Assembly (NCBI GenBank): GCA_016204425.1
Contig: JACQKR010000052.1
Span: 1 to 11,202 of the forward strand
From: Candidatus Levyibacteriota bacterium
Lineage (GTDB): Bacteria > Patescibacteriota > Microgenomatia > Levybacterales > UBA12049
DNA length: 11,202 nt
Direction of reading: 5' to 3'
This document shows positions 1 to 6,147 of this stretch, in pieces. Positions within the stretch are counted from its first letter, which is position 1. The number at the start of each line of letters is the position of its first letter. The translations under genes and the position numbers were made by a program. The notes beneath the pieces are model-generated. The model was given only the letters and a program-made list of their open reading frames with translations, was not told where the DNA came from and did not search any database.

Positions 1-1
1 A

Positions 2-235
2 CTTTTTTTATCCACAATCATATTTTATTTCATATATAACAGTAAAAGATTATCTACAGAAATTAAGATACTATTGCTTGGAATACTCTTTTTCTACAAT
101 ATTGTTATGTTACTGTCCCGGATCTATTTGGGGGAGCATTGGTTCTCGGATGTCATCGGCGGGGCGCTCTTGGGTCTTGCTTTCGGACTTATCGGCAATG
201 CAGTATTGGATGCAAAATGGAAATATAATATCTAG
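2..235 (+). CDS. PAP2-family phosphatase, C-terminal fragment (5' end outside window)
   Basis: An open frame enters from the left edge and stops with TAG at 233-235, giving 77 residues. It contains SRIYLGEHWFSD (about residues 37-48), which fits the third PAP2 signature SR-x5-H-x3-D, including the His and Asp of the active site. A hydrophobic segment (KILLLGILFFYNIVMLL) lies just before it and a second one (VIGGALLGLAFGLIG) just after, as in membrane PAP2 proteins that dephosphorylate lipid phosphates such as undecaprenyl pyrophosphate or phosphatidic acid. The first two signatures (K-x6-RP and PSGH) would lie upstream of the window. The family call is firm from the motif; the substrate is unknown. 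No clear terminator follows. Confidence 0.82.
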   Translation, partial: LFLSTIIFYFIYNSKRLSTEIKILLLGILFFYNIVMLLSRIYLGEHWFSDVIGGALLGLAFGLIGNAVLDAKWKYNI

Positions 236-311
236 TTTATACCACTCTGCTTTGAATTTTGCCTAGATTTGTTGCAAATTCAAAGCTCCGTTGGGTATTA
301 TACGTTGCATT

Positions 312-797
312 TTATTTCAGAGGAGTATATATTTCTTTCGTTATTTCGACCATTTGAGGTTGAATAATAGATTGATAATCTTTCCACATCATTTTTATAG
401 ATTTGTCATGTACGCCGGGATTAAATGATATTACATTATTTTTTGATAAAGTGACATCAACATACATCGTGACATGTATGATATTTCCAAAAGGATAGCA
501 TGCTCCCACCTCGCAATGCATGACTTGCACGACTTCTTGAGGTGTTGCAAAACGGATTTCTTTTGCGCCCAGAAGCGTTTTTACTTTCTTTCCATCAAGT
601 TTTCGATCCCCTGGAATAATCATCAGATAAAACGCTTCCTGCGCTTTAATCAGGAGTGATTTTGCGCCTTGAGACTTCGACATCCCGCGTATTGCTGCCG
701 CCTGTTCACTCGTGAAGACAGGCGTATGCTCGATAAGTTCGTACTCAATATTATTGCGTTCTAACAGGCTTCGAATTGCATCAAAGGGGTGATTCAT
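312..797 (-). CDS. YbaK/EbsC-type aminoacyl-tRNA deacylase (trans-editing)
   Basis: A 161-residue single-domain protein of the YbaK/ProX (tRNA_edit) family, cytosolic enzymes that hydrolyse mischarged aminoacyl-tRNA, classically Cys- or Ala-tRNA(Pro). Seen features: EHTPVFTSEQAAA (residues 23-35), the Lys-containing strand GAKSLLIKA (44-52), the core GDRKLDGKKVKTLLGAKEIRFATPQEV (63-89, with minor gaps in the family), and GACYPFGN (98-105), which occupies the place of the substrate-pocket Gly/Pro loop. The frame stays open upstream to 893, but homology begins at MNHPFDAIRSLLE, so ATG 797 was chosen. The extra N-terminus would overlap the preceding gene, which stops at 805. There is no Shine-Dalgarno sequence. 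It is the last gene of a probable minus-strand unit. The exact amino-acid specificity cannot be read from sequence. Confidence 0.85.
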   Translation of the reverse strand: MNHPFDAIRSLLERNNIEYELIEHTPVFTSEQAAAIRGMSKSQGAKSLLIKAQEAFYLMIIPGDRKLDGKKVKTLLGAKEIRFATPQEVVQVMHCEVGACYPFGNIIHVTMYVDVTLSKNNVISFNPGVHDKSIKMMWKDYQSIIQPQMVEITKEIYTPLK

Positions 798-804
798 ATG
801 AGGA

Positions 805-1302
805 TTAGAGATCGAACCAGCCAATTGTTCGTAGATTGTGAAGATAAAGATTCGTAGGAGCTTTGTAGGCCAAGAATTGGAAGAAAAAGCCATCCTGTTC
901 CCATTCGGCGAGCTGGTACGTACCCTGACCGAAACACCACATCGGAAGTGTTATGCCTGATGCAGACGGGCGATGTGGGATGATTTCCGGCAAAAGCGGA
1001 GTGCAGGGTCGTGATGCTTTTTGTCTTTCAGTATAGGGAACAATCATTAGCTGAAAATATTTTTCTCCATCCTCTGCCTTTATTACACGATTATTGCCAT
1101 CCCAATTGTCTTTGCATTTCCAGTCGTTTGGAACAGCGTCGATCCACGAACACGATTTCATATCTTTTTTCGTAAGGTTCTCGCCTTGGTAGTTGCTTCT
1201 ATAGATCAGTATTTCAAGAGCAAGAAAGAGAACGAGGATAACAGAAAGGCCAATGAGAATTGATTTATAGAGTGCTTTCATGAATATCGTAGAGTATGAC
1301 AC
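805..1302 (-). CDS. Hypothetical membrane-anchored, probably extracytoplasmic protein
   Basis: A 165-residue protein I do not recognise. One N-terminal hydrophobic helix (about residues 13-32, SILIGLSVILVLFLALEILI) is preceded by Lys and followed by a polar domain, so it is a signal anchor or uncleaved signal peptide with the bulk outside the membrane. The outer part holds four Cys (SCSW, WKCKD, RPCTP, MWCFG), enough for two disulfides, and many aromatic residues. A second ATG at residue 8 (1281) would place the charged MKALYK directly before the helix and is an equally good start. It lies 25 nt after the lipoprotein gene and ends 7 nt before the YbaK-type gene, so the three are probably co-transcribed. 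Confidence 0.6.
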   Translation of the reverse strand: MSYSTIFMKALYKSILIGLSVILVLFLALEILIYRSNYQGENLTKKDMKSCSWIDAVPNDWKCKDNWDGNNRVIKAEDGEKYFQLMIVPYTERQKASRPCTPLLPEIIPHRPSASGITLPMWCFGQGTYQLAEWEQDGFFFQFLAYKAPTNLYLHNLRTIGWFDL

Positions 1303-1327
1303 GAGAAAATTGGAGAGTCAAGAATAG

Positions 1328-1918
1328 CTATTCTGTAGCACACGTCGCACTATTTCCGGTACTCACTTCAACGCGTGTCGGATCTCCCGGAAAGAAAATA
1401 ACATTATCAATATCACATTCTCTTTTGACAAGATTGATGAGGCCGGCGTCAACTTCTGCAGTATTATTTGCCAGAAATCCTACCCTGTCTCCGGGAAGGA
1501 CGGTAAAATCCGGCGACTCAGTTGTCTGTACTTCATCATAGAGGCCAGTAAAGCAGCTTGTGTCCTCATCCATAATTGTGTAGTATGTTTTTTCTTTTGT
1601 TGCAGGATCGACGTATGCTGGCATTCCATGAATATCCTCAGAACATTGAATAACGATTTGGTTGGCAATATCGTTGATAGTAACCCTTTCGGGGTCTGGG
1701 ATTTTTGCTACATCGCCATCAATTTCTCGTGCATCTTTGAATAGTTCTGATTGCCATACCGAGGCGCTTGGGGTTTCCGTGGGAGACGTCGTGGGTGCTC
1801 TCGTCGGTTCTCCTTGACCACTTCCGCCATCATTTGTACCACATCCGCTAACACCAGCTGCTGCAGCTCCTAGTACAATACCTAAAACACCCATACGTAA
1901 CGCTTCCCCTGATCTCAT
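1328..1918 (-). CDS. Secreted lipoprotein of unknown function, Ser/Thr/Pro linker
   Basis: A 196-residue protein with a lipoprotein signal peptide: Arg at residues 2 and 8, a hydrophobic Ala/Gly-rich core, and lipobox V-S-G-C with the lipidated Cys at 26. A low-complexity linker rich in Gly, Pro, Thr and Ser (about residues 27-52) separates the anchor from a folded domain that carries four further Cys (QCSED, TSCFT, RECDI, ATCAT), so two disulfides are possible. ATG 1918 is preferred because the alternative ATG at 1894 would remove both Arg of the n-region, although a weak AGGGG lies before 1894. A near-consensus promoter lies directly upstream. The neighbouring hypothetical protein also has an exported Cys-containing domain. 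I do not recognise the domain. Confidence 0.75.
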   Translation of the reverse strand: MRSGEALRMGVLGIVLGAAAAGVSGCGTNDGGSGQGEPTRAPTTSPTETPSASVWQSELFKDAREIDGDVAKIPDPERVTINDIANQIVIQCSEDIHGMPAYVDPATKEKTYYTIMDEDTSCFTGLYDEVQTTESPDFTVLPGDRVGFLANNTAEVDAGLINLVKRECDIDNVIFFPGDPTRVEVSTGNSATCATE

Positions 1919-1927
1919 AGTGGGGTG

Positions 1928-1955
1928 ATTATACTGCTTTGGGTTGTAGTGTCAA
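1928..1955 (-). promoter_or_regulatory. Sigma70-type promoter of the lipoprotein gene
   Basis: Minus-strand TTGACA (1950-1955), a 16-nt spacer, then TATAAT (1928-1933): both hexamers match consensus. Only 9 nt separate the -10 box from ATG 1918, so the transcript is expected to begin within about 0-3 nt of the start codon. Confidence 0.8.
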
Positions 1956-1960
1956 GGAAA

Positions 1961-3010
1961 TTAGAGGCGAGCACCAAGGAAAGAAAGCTGTTTCAAACGG
2001 CGTAGCGTATCTGCAAGGTACAAAGCCGATTTTTTCACAAGCAATGAACAAAAGAGAATAATGCCGATAGAACCGATCGTATAGAGAGGGGTTAGAGAAA
2101 TATTCTTTAGATTGTTCAGCGTTTGCTCATCCATGATGAGGCGAAGAAGCTGTGTGAAATACGAGAAAGCAGTTATGTGCCAGACGAAAAGAACGAGCGA
2201 ATGTTTCCCGATATACTCAAGCACCCTGTTTTTTTGAATAATCATGCTCAGGATAATACTGCTTGTGATGCCACTGAGAGCTGTGATATAGAAATATGCA
2301 TAATTGTGCAGCCTATTCAATCGCATATCGACTTGGAGGCCGTGGATATTGAAATTCATCGTTGCGAATGTTATGCAAGCAATGAGTGAAAAAAGAAATA
2401 ACGGGAGTGCATAGGTGCGAAGTAGTGCTTTCATTTTTTCAGCATATGCATTCCACAAATAGCCGGCTCCGAAGAAAACAAGTGCTGTAAAGACTGTCTC
2501 TATGCCAAAAGGCAATTTCACTGTGGGAGCGAAAACCGATATACAGTATCCTACCAGTGAGCTGAGAAATAAGAGAAAGATGATACGGGTTTTTTTCTCG
2601 GTGAATTTTGTTAGCAATCCGAATCCTATTTTTGTGACGAAGAGAGAGGGAAGAAACCAGAGAAGATTGTTAAAGGCGAGATATTTTGCCCCATTTCCAT
2701 AAAAAATACCATAGAGCTGGCTCAGTGCGTCAGTTGGAGCGATATGTGATCGAGATAACCACAGAAGATAGCTTAAAAGTGCAAAAATAACATAGGGGAG
2801 CAGGATGCCCTTCACTGTTTTCTTGAAGAAATGGGAGAAGTGTTCATACTTTCGGTGGTGAAAGACTATTCCTGAAAGGAAGAAGAAAAGCGGCATGTGG
2901 AAGCTGTAGAACAAATGGCGATAGCTGTCTGCAGACAGCCCGTGGGCGTAGATAACGATGATGATGCCGATTCCTCGGGCGACATCGATCCATGAAATTC
3001 TGCTTTGCAT
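1961..3010 (-). CDS. Acyltransferase 3 family membrane protein (COG3594-like)
   Basis: A 349-residue polytopic membrane protein with about ten hydrophobic segments. The N-terminus, ISWIDVARGIGIIIVIYAHG, carries the conserved Asp, Arg-Gly and His (residues 9, 12-13, 23) of acyltransferase family 3. HMPLFFFLSGIVFH follows, as in fucose-4-O-acetylase-like members of the family. Such enzymes move acetyl or other acyl groups onto surface glycans or lipids at the cytoplasmic membrane. Start 3010 places the first signature at residue 5, as usual, and a TATACT box ends 6 nt upstream. No glycan operon surrounds it here, so its acceptor is unknown. It ends 42 nt before the lipoprotein start, close to that gene's promoter. 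Confidence 0.85.
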   Translation of the reverse strand: MQSRISWIDVARGIGIIIVIYAHGLSADSYRHLFYSFHMPLFFFLSGIVFHHRKYEHFSHFFKKTVKGILLPYVIFALLSYLLWLSRSHIAPTDALSQLYGIFYGNGAKYLAFNNLLWFLPSLFVTKIGFGLLTKFTEKKTRIIFLLFLSSLVGYCISVFAPTVKLPFGIETVFTALVFFGAGYLWNAYAEKMKALLRTYALPLFLFSLIACITFATMNFNIHGLQVDMRLNRLHNYAYFYITALSGITSSIILSMIIQKNRVLEYIGKHSLVLFVWHITAFSYFTQLLRLIMDEQTLNNLKNISLTPLYTIGSIGIILFCSLLVKKSALYLADTLRRLKQLSFLGARL

Positions 3011-3016
3011 TTCGAA

Positions 3017-3044
3017 AGTATATCATTTCACTTTGGTTTCTCAA
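3017..3044 (-). promoter_or_regulatory. Promoter of the acyltransferase gene
   Basis: Minus-strand TTGAGA (3039-3044), a 16-nt spacer and TATACT (3017-3022). ATG 3010 begins 7 nt after the -10 box, where +1 is expected, so the mRNA is predicted to be leaderless. Confidence 0.7.
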
Positions 3045-3053
3045 AAAGGTGGA

Positions 3054-3518
3054 TTAATTTGCTTGTTGTGCGATAAGTTCGTTGATCGCACGGGCGAGCG
3101 AAGGAGCTGTCCTTGGGTGATCGACAGATGGTGCAGAGCGGTGATTGGTGAGCGCCCAAAGAGTAATCTGATGTGTACAAAGCTCCCTACTTGGAAGGCC
3201 AAGTCTCATTTTTGCTTCGTCCCACGGACGAGTCTTATTATCCATGCCAAACGTATAAAGGTGGTCTCTATTATCAGAACGGAACACGCGATACCAAATT
3301 CTCGATAGACTTTCAGGATCTCGCATTAACTGGAAGTACGCGTCTCGTTCGTTTTCGTCTGCAAGAAAAAGCTTCTGATCTATGGGTTCATTCGTTCGAC
3401 GATATGTCACCATTGCTTGCGGGAATACGGCCGGTATTGGAAGAACAAGATCTCTTTTTCCTGTTATTACAGCGAGATTACCAAAGACGGTGTTTATCCA
3501 TCGATTCCCGTCATGCAT
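3054..3518 (-). CDS. Unrecognised protein, probably truncated at its N-terminus
   Basis: An open frame of 154 residues that I cannot assign. The part from about residue 20 on (from ITGKRDLVL) has ordinary soluble-protein composition, rich in Asp, Glu, Arg and aromatics. A longer plus-strand frame across the same bases is less convincing. The first 10-12 residues are antisense to coding sequence of the SDR on the other strand, so the true N-terminus is probably missing or replaced. An internal ATG at 3413 (MVTYRRTNEPID) is another possible start. I found no promoter or Shine-Dalgarno sequence upstream. The stop lies 43 nt before the acyltransferase start, overlapping that gene's promoter region. 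Confidence 0.5.
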   Translation of the reverse strand: MHDGNRWINTVFGNLAVITGKRDLVLPIPAVFPQAMVTYRRTNEPIDQKLFLADENERDAYFQLMRDPESLSRIWYRVFRSDNRDHLYTFGMDNKTRPWDEAKMRLGLPSRELCTHQITLWALTNHRSAPSVDHPRTAPSLARAINELIAQQAN

Positions 3519-4001
3519 ATGACGCTTTCTGATTTTGAGAAAGTATTGGCAGTGAACCTAAAAGGTGTGTTTCTCTGTACAAAATATGCTGCTTTGCAAA
3601 TGATACAACAAGGACGTGGTGGGAAAATTATCAACATCACTTCAATTGATGCGTTGCATCCCTCATCAGTTGGGCTTGCTCATTATGATGCATCAAAGCA
3701 TGGAGTATGGGGATTTACGAAGAACGTCGCCTTAGAGCTTGCACCCCATAAGATTTGGGTGAATGCAATCGCACCCGGCGGGATAATGACGCCCGGTGTC
3801 CAAAAATTGCAGGCAACTATGCCAACACCCAAAGACGTTGACATGAGCAAAGTGTTAGAAGCGTTTTTGTCAAAAATTCCTATGCACAGGCTCGGTGAGT
3901 CAGATGAAATCGGTAAAGTGGCTCTTTTTTTAGCATCAGATATGGCGTCCTATATGACAGGGAGCCAGATAATTGTTGATGGAGGCGTGCTTCTTTTTTA
4001 A
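3417..4001 (+). pseudogene. SDR-family oxidoreductase lacking its N-terminal Rossmann half
   Basis: From about 3489 to the stop, the frame matches the second half of a classical short-chain dehydrogenase/reductase. It has the structural Asn in VLAVNLKGVF, the Ser region INITSIDA, the catalytic Tyr-x3-Lys in YDASKHG, the NAIAPGGIMTPG turn, and the usual C-terminus HRLGESDEIGKVALFLASD...GSQIIVDGG. Family members are about 250 residues. Here the first 85-90, including the TGxxxGxG cofactor loop and the NNAG strand, are absent; the about 24 residues before GVYPSIPV are unrelated and run antisense to the neighbouring ORF. Without the dinucleotide-binding half an active enzyme is unlikely. Translation could start at ATG 3417, 3513 or 3519; no promoter is seen. 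The gene ends 6 bp from the convergent reductase gene. Confidence 0.8.
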
Positions 4002-4007
4002 GATTCT

Positions 4008-4973
4008 TTAGCTTCGTTTAATTTGACTTGTACCCCAAAGATTCGGCGCTTTTTGCTGTTTCAAGTAGGTAAATACCGAAACCGCAGCTCTTGCTCCCAG
4101 GCCAACGGCTGATGAAATCTGTTCGATAGAGTACTTATGGCTGAGAACGTCTCCCGCGGCAAATATCCCTTCAACACTTGTTGCAAGTGTCTCGCCAACC
4201 GCGATATAGCCTCCCTGATCGACGCGGACGCCAAGCGGGAGGAGCAATGCCGTACCCGGAACGCCGCCGATCTCAACAAATATTTGCTCCACAGGAATTT
4301 CTCTGACATCAGTTTCGTTTTGAATAGAACGAATTTTTACTCCTGTCACTTTCACACCGTCGCCCACAATCTCAGTCGGCTGTACCCGTGTCACAACCTC
4401 AATTCTCGGATTTTTTTCAATCGCGGATAGCCAGATCGGATCGGCACGAAGTGCGTCTCCCCGATACAGAATGAATACTTTTGCTGCCGCATGGGAGAGC
4501 TGTACTGCGCTTTGTGCTGCCGCATTTGCACCGCCTATGACAGCGACTATTTTGTTTTCGTAGGCAAACCGTTCACATGTCGCACAGTATTGGACGCCTT
4601 TTCCTGTGTATTCCATCTCTCCGGGGATGCCAAGTCTTCGTCTCTCAACGCCTGTTGCAAGGATGATAGCTGCACTTTTGTATGATTGTTGGTTGTCTGT
4701 GAAGACGACGAAACCGTCCTCTTCTTTTTCAATACGCGTTACCGAGGAGGGGATGAGCTCTCCTCCTCTTTTTTTCACCTGTGCAACCATCCGGCTGGTA
4801 AGCTCCGGTCCGGTAATCTCTTCAAAACCTGGGTAATTCAGAATATCGGGGGCGTATGTCATCTGTCCTCCCGGGAGTGCACCGATTATGACGTGGTTGA
4901 GCTTAAAACAGGAAGTATACACGGATGCTGTCAATCCTGCCGGGCCGGCTCCGATAATAACCAGATCGTACAT
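4008..4973 (-). CDS. Thioredoxin-reductase-like flavoprotein (pyridine nucleotide-disulfide oxidoreductase)
   Basis: A 321-residue protein, the usual length of low-Mr thioredoxin reductase, which passes electrons from a donor through FAD and a Cys pair to thioredoxin. Domains: FAD GxGxxG motif GAGPAG (residues 8-13), GGQM (35-38), ATG (106-108), redox-active CATC (130-133), a second nucleotide-binding loop GGANAA (147-152), and the FAD-contacting GDV with the SIEQISSAVGLGARAA helix (274 onward). The NADPH 2'-phosphate motif HRRxxxR reads YRGDALR (170-176), and CATCDG reads CATCER, so the donor may not be NADPH. The frame continues upstream to 5132, but homology starts at MYDLVIIGAG and an extended -10 box lies 6 nt before ATG 4973. 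No thioredoxin gene is in the window. Confidence 0.88.
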   Translation of the reverse strand: MYDLVIIGAGPAGLTASVYTSCFKLNHVIIGALPGGQMTYAPDILNYPGFEEITGPELTSRMVAQVKKRGGELIPSSVTRIEKEEDGFVVFTDNQQSYKSAAIILATGVERRRLGIPGEMEYTGKGVQYCATCERFAYENKIVAVIGGANAAAQSAVQLSHAAAKVFILYRGDALRADPIWLSAIEKNPRIEVVTRVQPTEIVGDGVKVTGVKIRSIQNETDVREIPVEQIFVEIGGVPGTALLLPLGVRVDQGGYIAVGETLATSVEGIFAAGDVLSHKYSIEQISSAVGLGARAAVSVFTYLKQQKAPNLWGTSQIKRS

Positions 4974-4979
4974 ATGACT

Positions 4980-4988
4980 ATAGTACCA
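4980..4988 (-). promoter_or_regulatory. Extended -10 promoter of the thioredoxin-reductase-like gene
   Basis: Minus strand reads TGG-TACTAT (TACTAT at 4980-4985, TG motif at 4987-4988), an extended -10 element. No good -35 is visible at 16-17 nt. Six nt separate it from ATG 4973, so a leaderless mRNA is predicted. Confidence 0.55.
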
Positions 4989-5094
4989 TAGGAAAGTCTT
5001 CTGCGTAGACAGGTGTTTGAGAAGAACTTGAAAAGCTTTGCAGCGCTTGGCGGAGAGACTTCGAACGCTCTTGAGCATATATACGAAGCAATAT

Positions 5095-5781
5095 TTACTT
5101 TGATCCGAAAAATCTATCAATTTCGACTGCAATTTGTTGATGAATTATTTCAGGATCTCTGTCGCCTCGAATAATTCTGAACATAAATTCTCCCGAATTA
5201 CTTTTTGCACGTCTTAATGCTTCTTTTATTGCTGGTTTTGTTTCCTCTTCAAAGCCATCGAGCCGTCGTGCTACAGCATCAATGCTGTCGTCGGCTCTTA
5301 CTTCAGCAAGCGCACCACCTTCACGCCGAATAGAAATCCTTTGCAATGACGTTTCACGAAGCGCAGCAAGATAAAGGTAGAGCGATCTGACTGGTAGTCC
5401 TCTATCATTTGCGAGAGAAGTAAGTCCGTCTACTAGCTCGAAATGTTTAGCGGTACGCGGCATTCCTGCAAAGGCAAAGGTTCTACTACCTGCCTCTATT
5501 TCTTGGTCGATCACAGAGGTTAGTATGACTGTAGCAGTGGCCATATCTATTATTTCTCCACGATTCATTCTTTCTATTTCAGGAAAGATAAGGTCGTAAT
5601 ATTGACCGTATTTTGCGTCAAGTGGGTTTTGAGCCTTTCGAAAAATTGCACCTGGATTTATATGAACAATATTGGGATAGGAAGCTGCAAGCATTTCAGC
5701 TTGTGTGTCTTTGCCGCCTCCTGGTCTTCCTGAGATGAAAATAAAATTAACTCTGGAATCTGGAGCTGCTGAAGGAGTCAT
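5095..5781 (-). CDS. Adenylate-kinase-like nucleoside monophosphate kinase
   Basis: A 228-residue cytosolic P-loop protein of the adenylate kinase fold, expected to interconvert NMP and NDP using ATP. Seen: Walker A in FISGRPGGGKDTQAE (G18-x4-G-K24-D-T); an NMP-binding region with NPGAIFRKA and a long helical insert; AGMPR at the place of the family's DGFPR; RISIRREGG at the LID entrance; and RADDSIDAVARRLDGFEEETKP, a good match to the family's RxDD...RL..Y...T.P stretch. The LID is short and has no zinc Cys. The changed residues (GxGKGT to GGGKDT, DGFPR to AGMPR) make it a divergent member, so another nucleotide is possible. ATG 5781 was preferred over 5847 because the longer form would run into tRNA-Trp and past a good promoter. 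Confidence 0.8.
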   Translation of the reverse strand: MTPSAAPDSRVNFIFISGRPGGGKDTQAEMLAASYPNIVHINPGAIFRKAQNPLDAKYGQYYDLIFPEIERMNRGEIIDMATATVILTSVIDQEIEAGSRTFAFAGMPRTAKHFELVDGLTSLANDRGLPVRSLYLYLAALRETSLQRISIRREGGALAEVRADDSIDAVARRLDGFEEETKPAIKEALRRAKSNSGEFMFRIIRGDRDPEIIHQQIAVEIDRFFGSK

Positions 5782-5788
5782 AGAGCGG

Positions 5789-5817
5789 AGTATACAAGAG
5801 GAGAGAGAATATATCAA
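5789..5817 (-). promoter_or_regulatory. Promoter of the adenylate-kinase-like gene
   Basis: Minus-strand TTGATA (5812-5817), a 17-nt spacer and TATACT (5789-5794), starting 8 nt below the 3' end of tRNA-Trp. The -10 ends 7 nt before ATG 5781, again predicting a leaderless or nearly leaderless mRNA, and it decides the start codon. Confidence 0.75.
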
Positions 5818-5824
5818 ACTATTG

Positions 5825-5895
5825 CAGGGGTGGAGTGAGTCGAACACTCAGTCGCGGTTTTGGAGACCGCTGGTTTACCGTTAACCGACACCCCT
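5825..5895 (-). tRNA. tRNA-Trp (anticodon CCA)
   Basis: A 71-nt cloverleaf on the minus strand: 7-bp acceptor AGGGGTG/CACCCCT with discriminator G; D arm with GG in the loop; anticodon stem GCGGT/ACCGC around loop CTCCAAA, giving anticodon CCA; 4-nt variable region; T stem GAGTG/CACTC with the canonical loop TTCGACT. The 3' CCA is not encoded (CAA follows the discriminator). It lies between rpmG and the kinase-like gene. In many bacteria tRNA-Trp sits between rpmG and secE, but secE and nusG are absent here. Confidence 0.95.
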
Positions 5896-5900
5896 ATATT

Positions 5901-5935
5901 GCTAATAGCTTATGGAAGATGGCTAATAGTTATCT
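5901..5935. repeat. Degenerate heptamer direct repeats in the tRNA-Trp leader
   Basis: Read in steps of seven: GCTAATA, GCTTATG, GAAGATG, GCTAATA, then a weak fifth unit GTTATCT. The first and fourth units are identical. It occupies the leader between the tRNA-Trp -10 box and the tRNA. Confidence 0.55.
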
Positions 5936-5936
5936 T

Positions 5937-5942
5937 ATTATA
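5937..5942 (-). promoter_or_regulatory. -10 box of tRNA-Trp
   Basis: Minus-strand TATAAT, 41 nt upstream of the tRNA 5' end and immediately after the U-tract of the rpmG terminator. The -35 position would fall in the terminator stem and does not match consensus. Confidence 0.4.
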
Positions 5943-5944
5943 CT

Positions 5945-5965
5945 AAAAAAGCGCCTATGGCGCTT
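5945..5965 (-). terminator. Intrinsic terminator downstream of rpmG
   Basis: Minus strand: AAGCGCC, loop ATA, GGCGCTT, followed by an uninterrupted T run (7-bp stem, T6 partly in the stem). It would end the rpmG transcript about 180 nt after the stop codon and insulates tRNA-Trp. Confidence 0.8.
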
Positions 5966-5981
5966 CTCGTTCTAACCATTC

Positions 5982-6004
5982 GCTATTAGCTATACGCTAT
6001 AAGC
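5982..6004. repeat. Heptamer direct repeats GCTATNN x3
   Basis: GCTATTA, GCTATAC, GCTATAA and a trailing GC form three perfect-phase 7-bp units. They lie between the rpmG terminator and the rpmG-tail-like fragment. Confidence 0.6.
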
Positions 6005-6017
6005 AAAAGTGAATCAG

Positions 6018-6065
6018 CTACTTCAGTTTTTCTGTTTCCTTGTGCTTCGTCCCACACATCTTTCT
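6018..6065 (-). pseudogene. Possible remnant of a second L33 gene (C-terminal tail only)
   Basis: The minus-strand frame that starts just after a TGA and ends with TAG at 6018-6020 reads RKMCGTKHKETEKLK. The intact L33 gene next door ends CRKVTEHRETEKLK. The last eleven codons share eight residues plus the stop, and most base differences in the shared part are at third positions (GAG/GAA, AAG/AAA, TTA/CTG, TAA/TAG). This suggests an old tandem duplicate that lost everything but its tail. The match is short, so chance or a shared 3' repeat remains possible. There is no upstream start or promoter for it. Confidence 0.35.
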
Positions 6066-6125
6066 TCAAGCCTTTTCAGCCCGCCTAGCCGGCGAGGCTG
6101 GTACTATTCGTACACGGCTTGAAGA
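6063..6125. repeat. Compact inverted-repeat element with two inner hairpins
   Basis: Arms TCTTCAAGCC (6063-6072) and GGCTTGAAGA (6116-6125) pair perfectly over 10 bp. Inside are one hairpin of CAGCC-CGCC with GGCG-A-GGCTG (6078-6100) and a small GTAC...GTAC hairpin (6101-6113), so the whole can fold as a three-way junction. It lies between rpmG and the L33-tail remnant and would be part of the rpmG 3' transcript. Confidence 0.55.
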
Positions 6126-6147
6126 GCGATTCGTGAGGGACGTCGCA

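Noticed and set aside
3173..3532. 119-residue plus-strand open frame over the unrecognised minus-strand ORF
   Set aside because: The opposite frame has the better amino-acid make-up; this one has no promoter, no recognisable motif and runs out of frame into the SDR.
5901..6004. Possible CRISPR array because of repeated GCTAATA/GCTATNN words
   Set aside because: Units are 7 bp, directly adjacent and degenerate, with no spacers and no cas genes nearby.
5848..6147. secE expected after tRNA-Trp/rpmG
   Set aside because: No frame in this region codes for a single-helix SecE-like protein.
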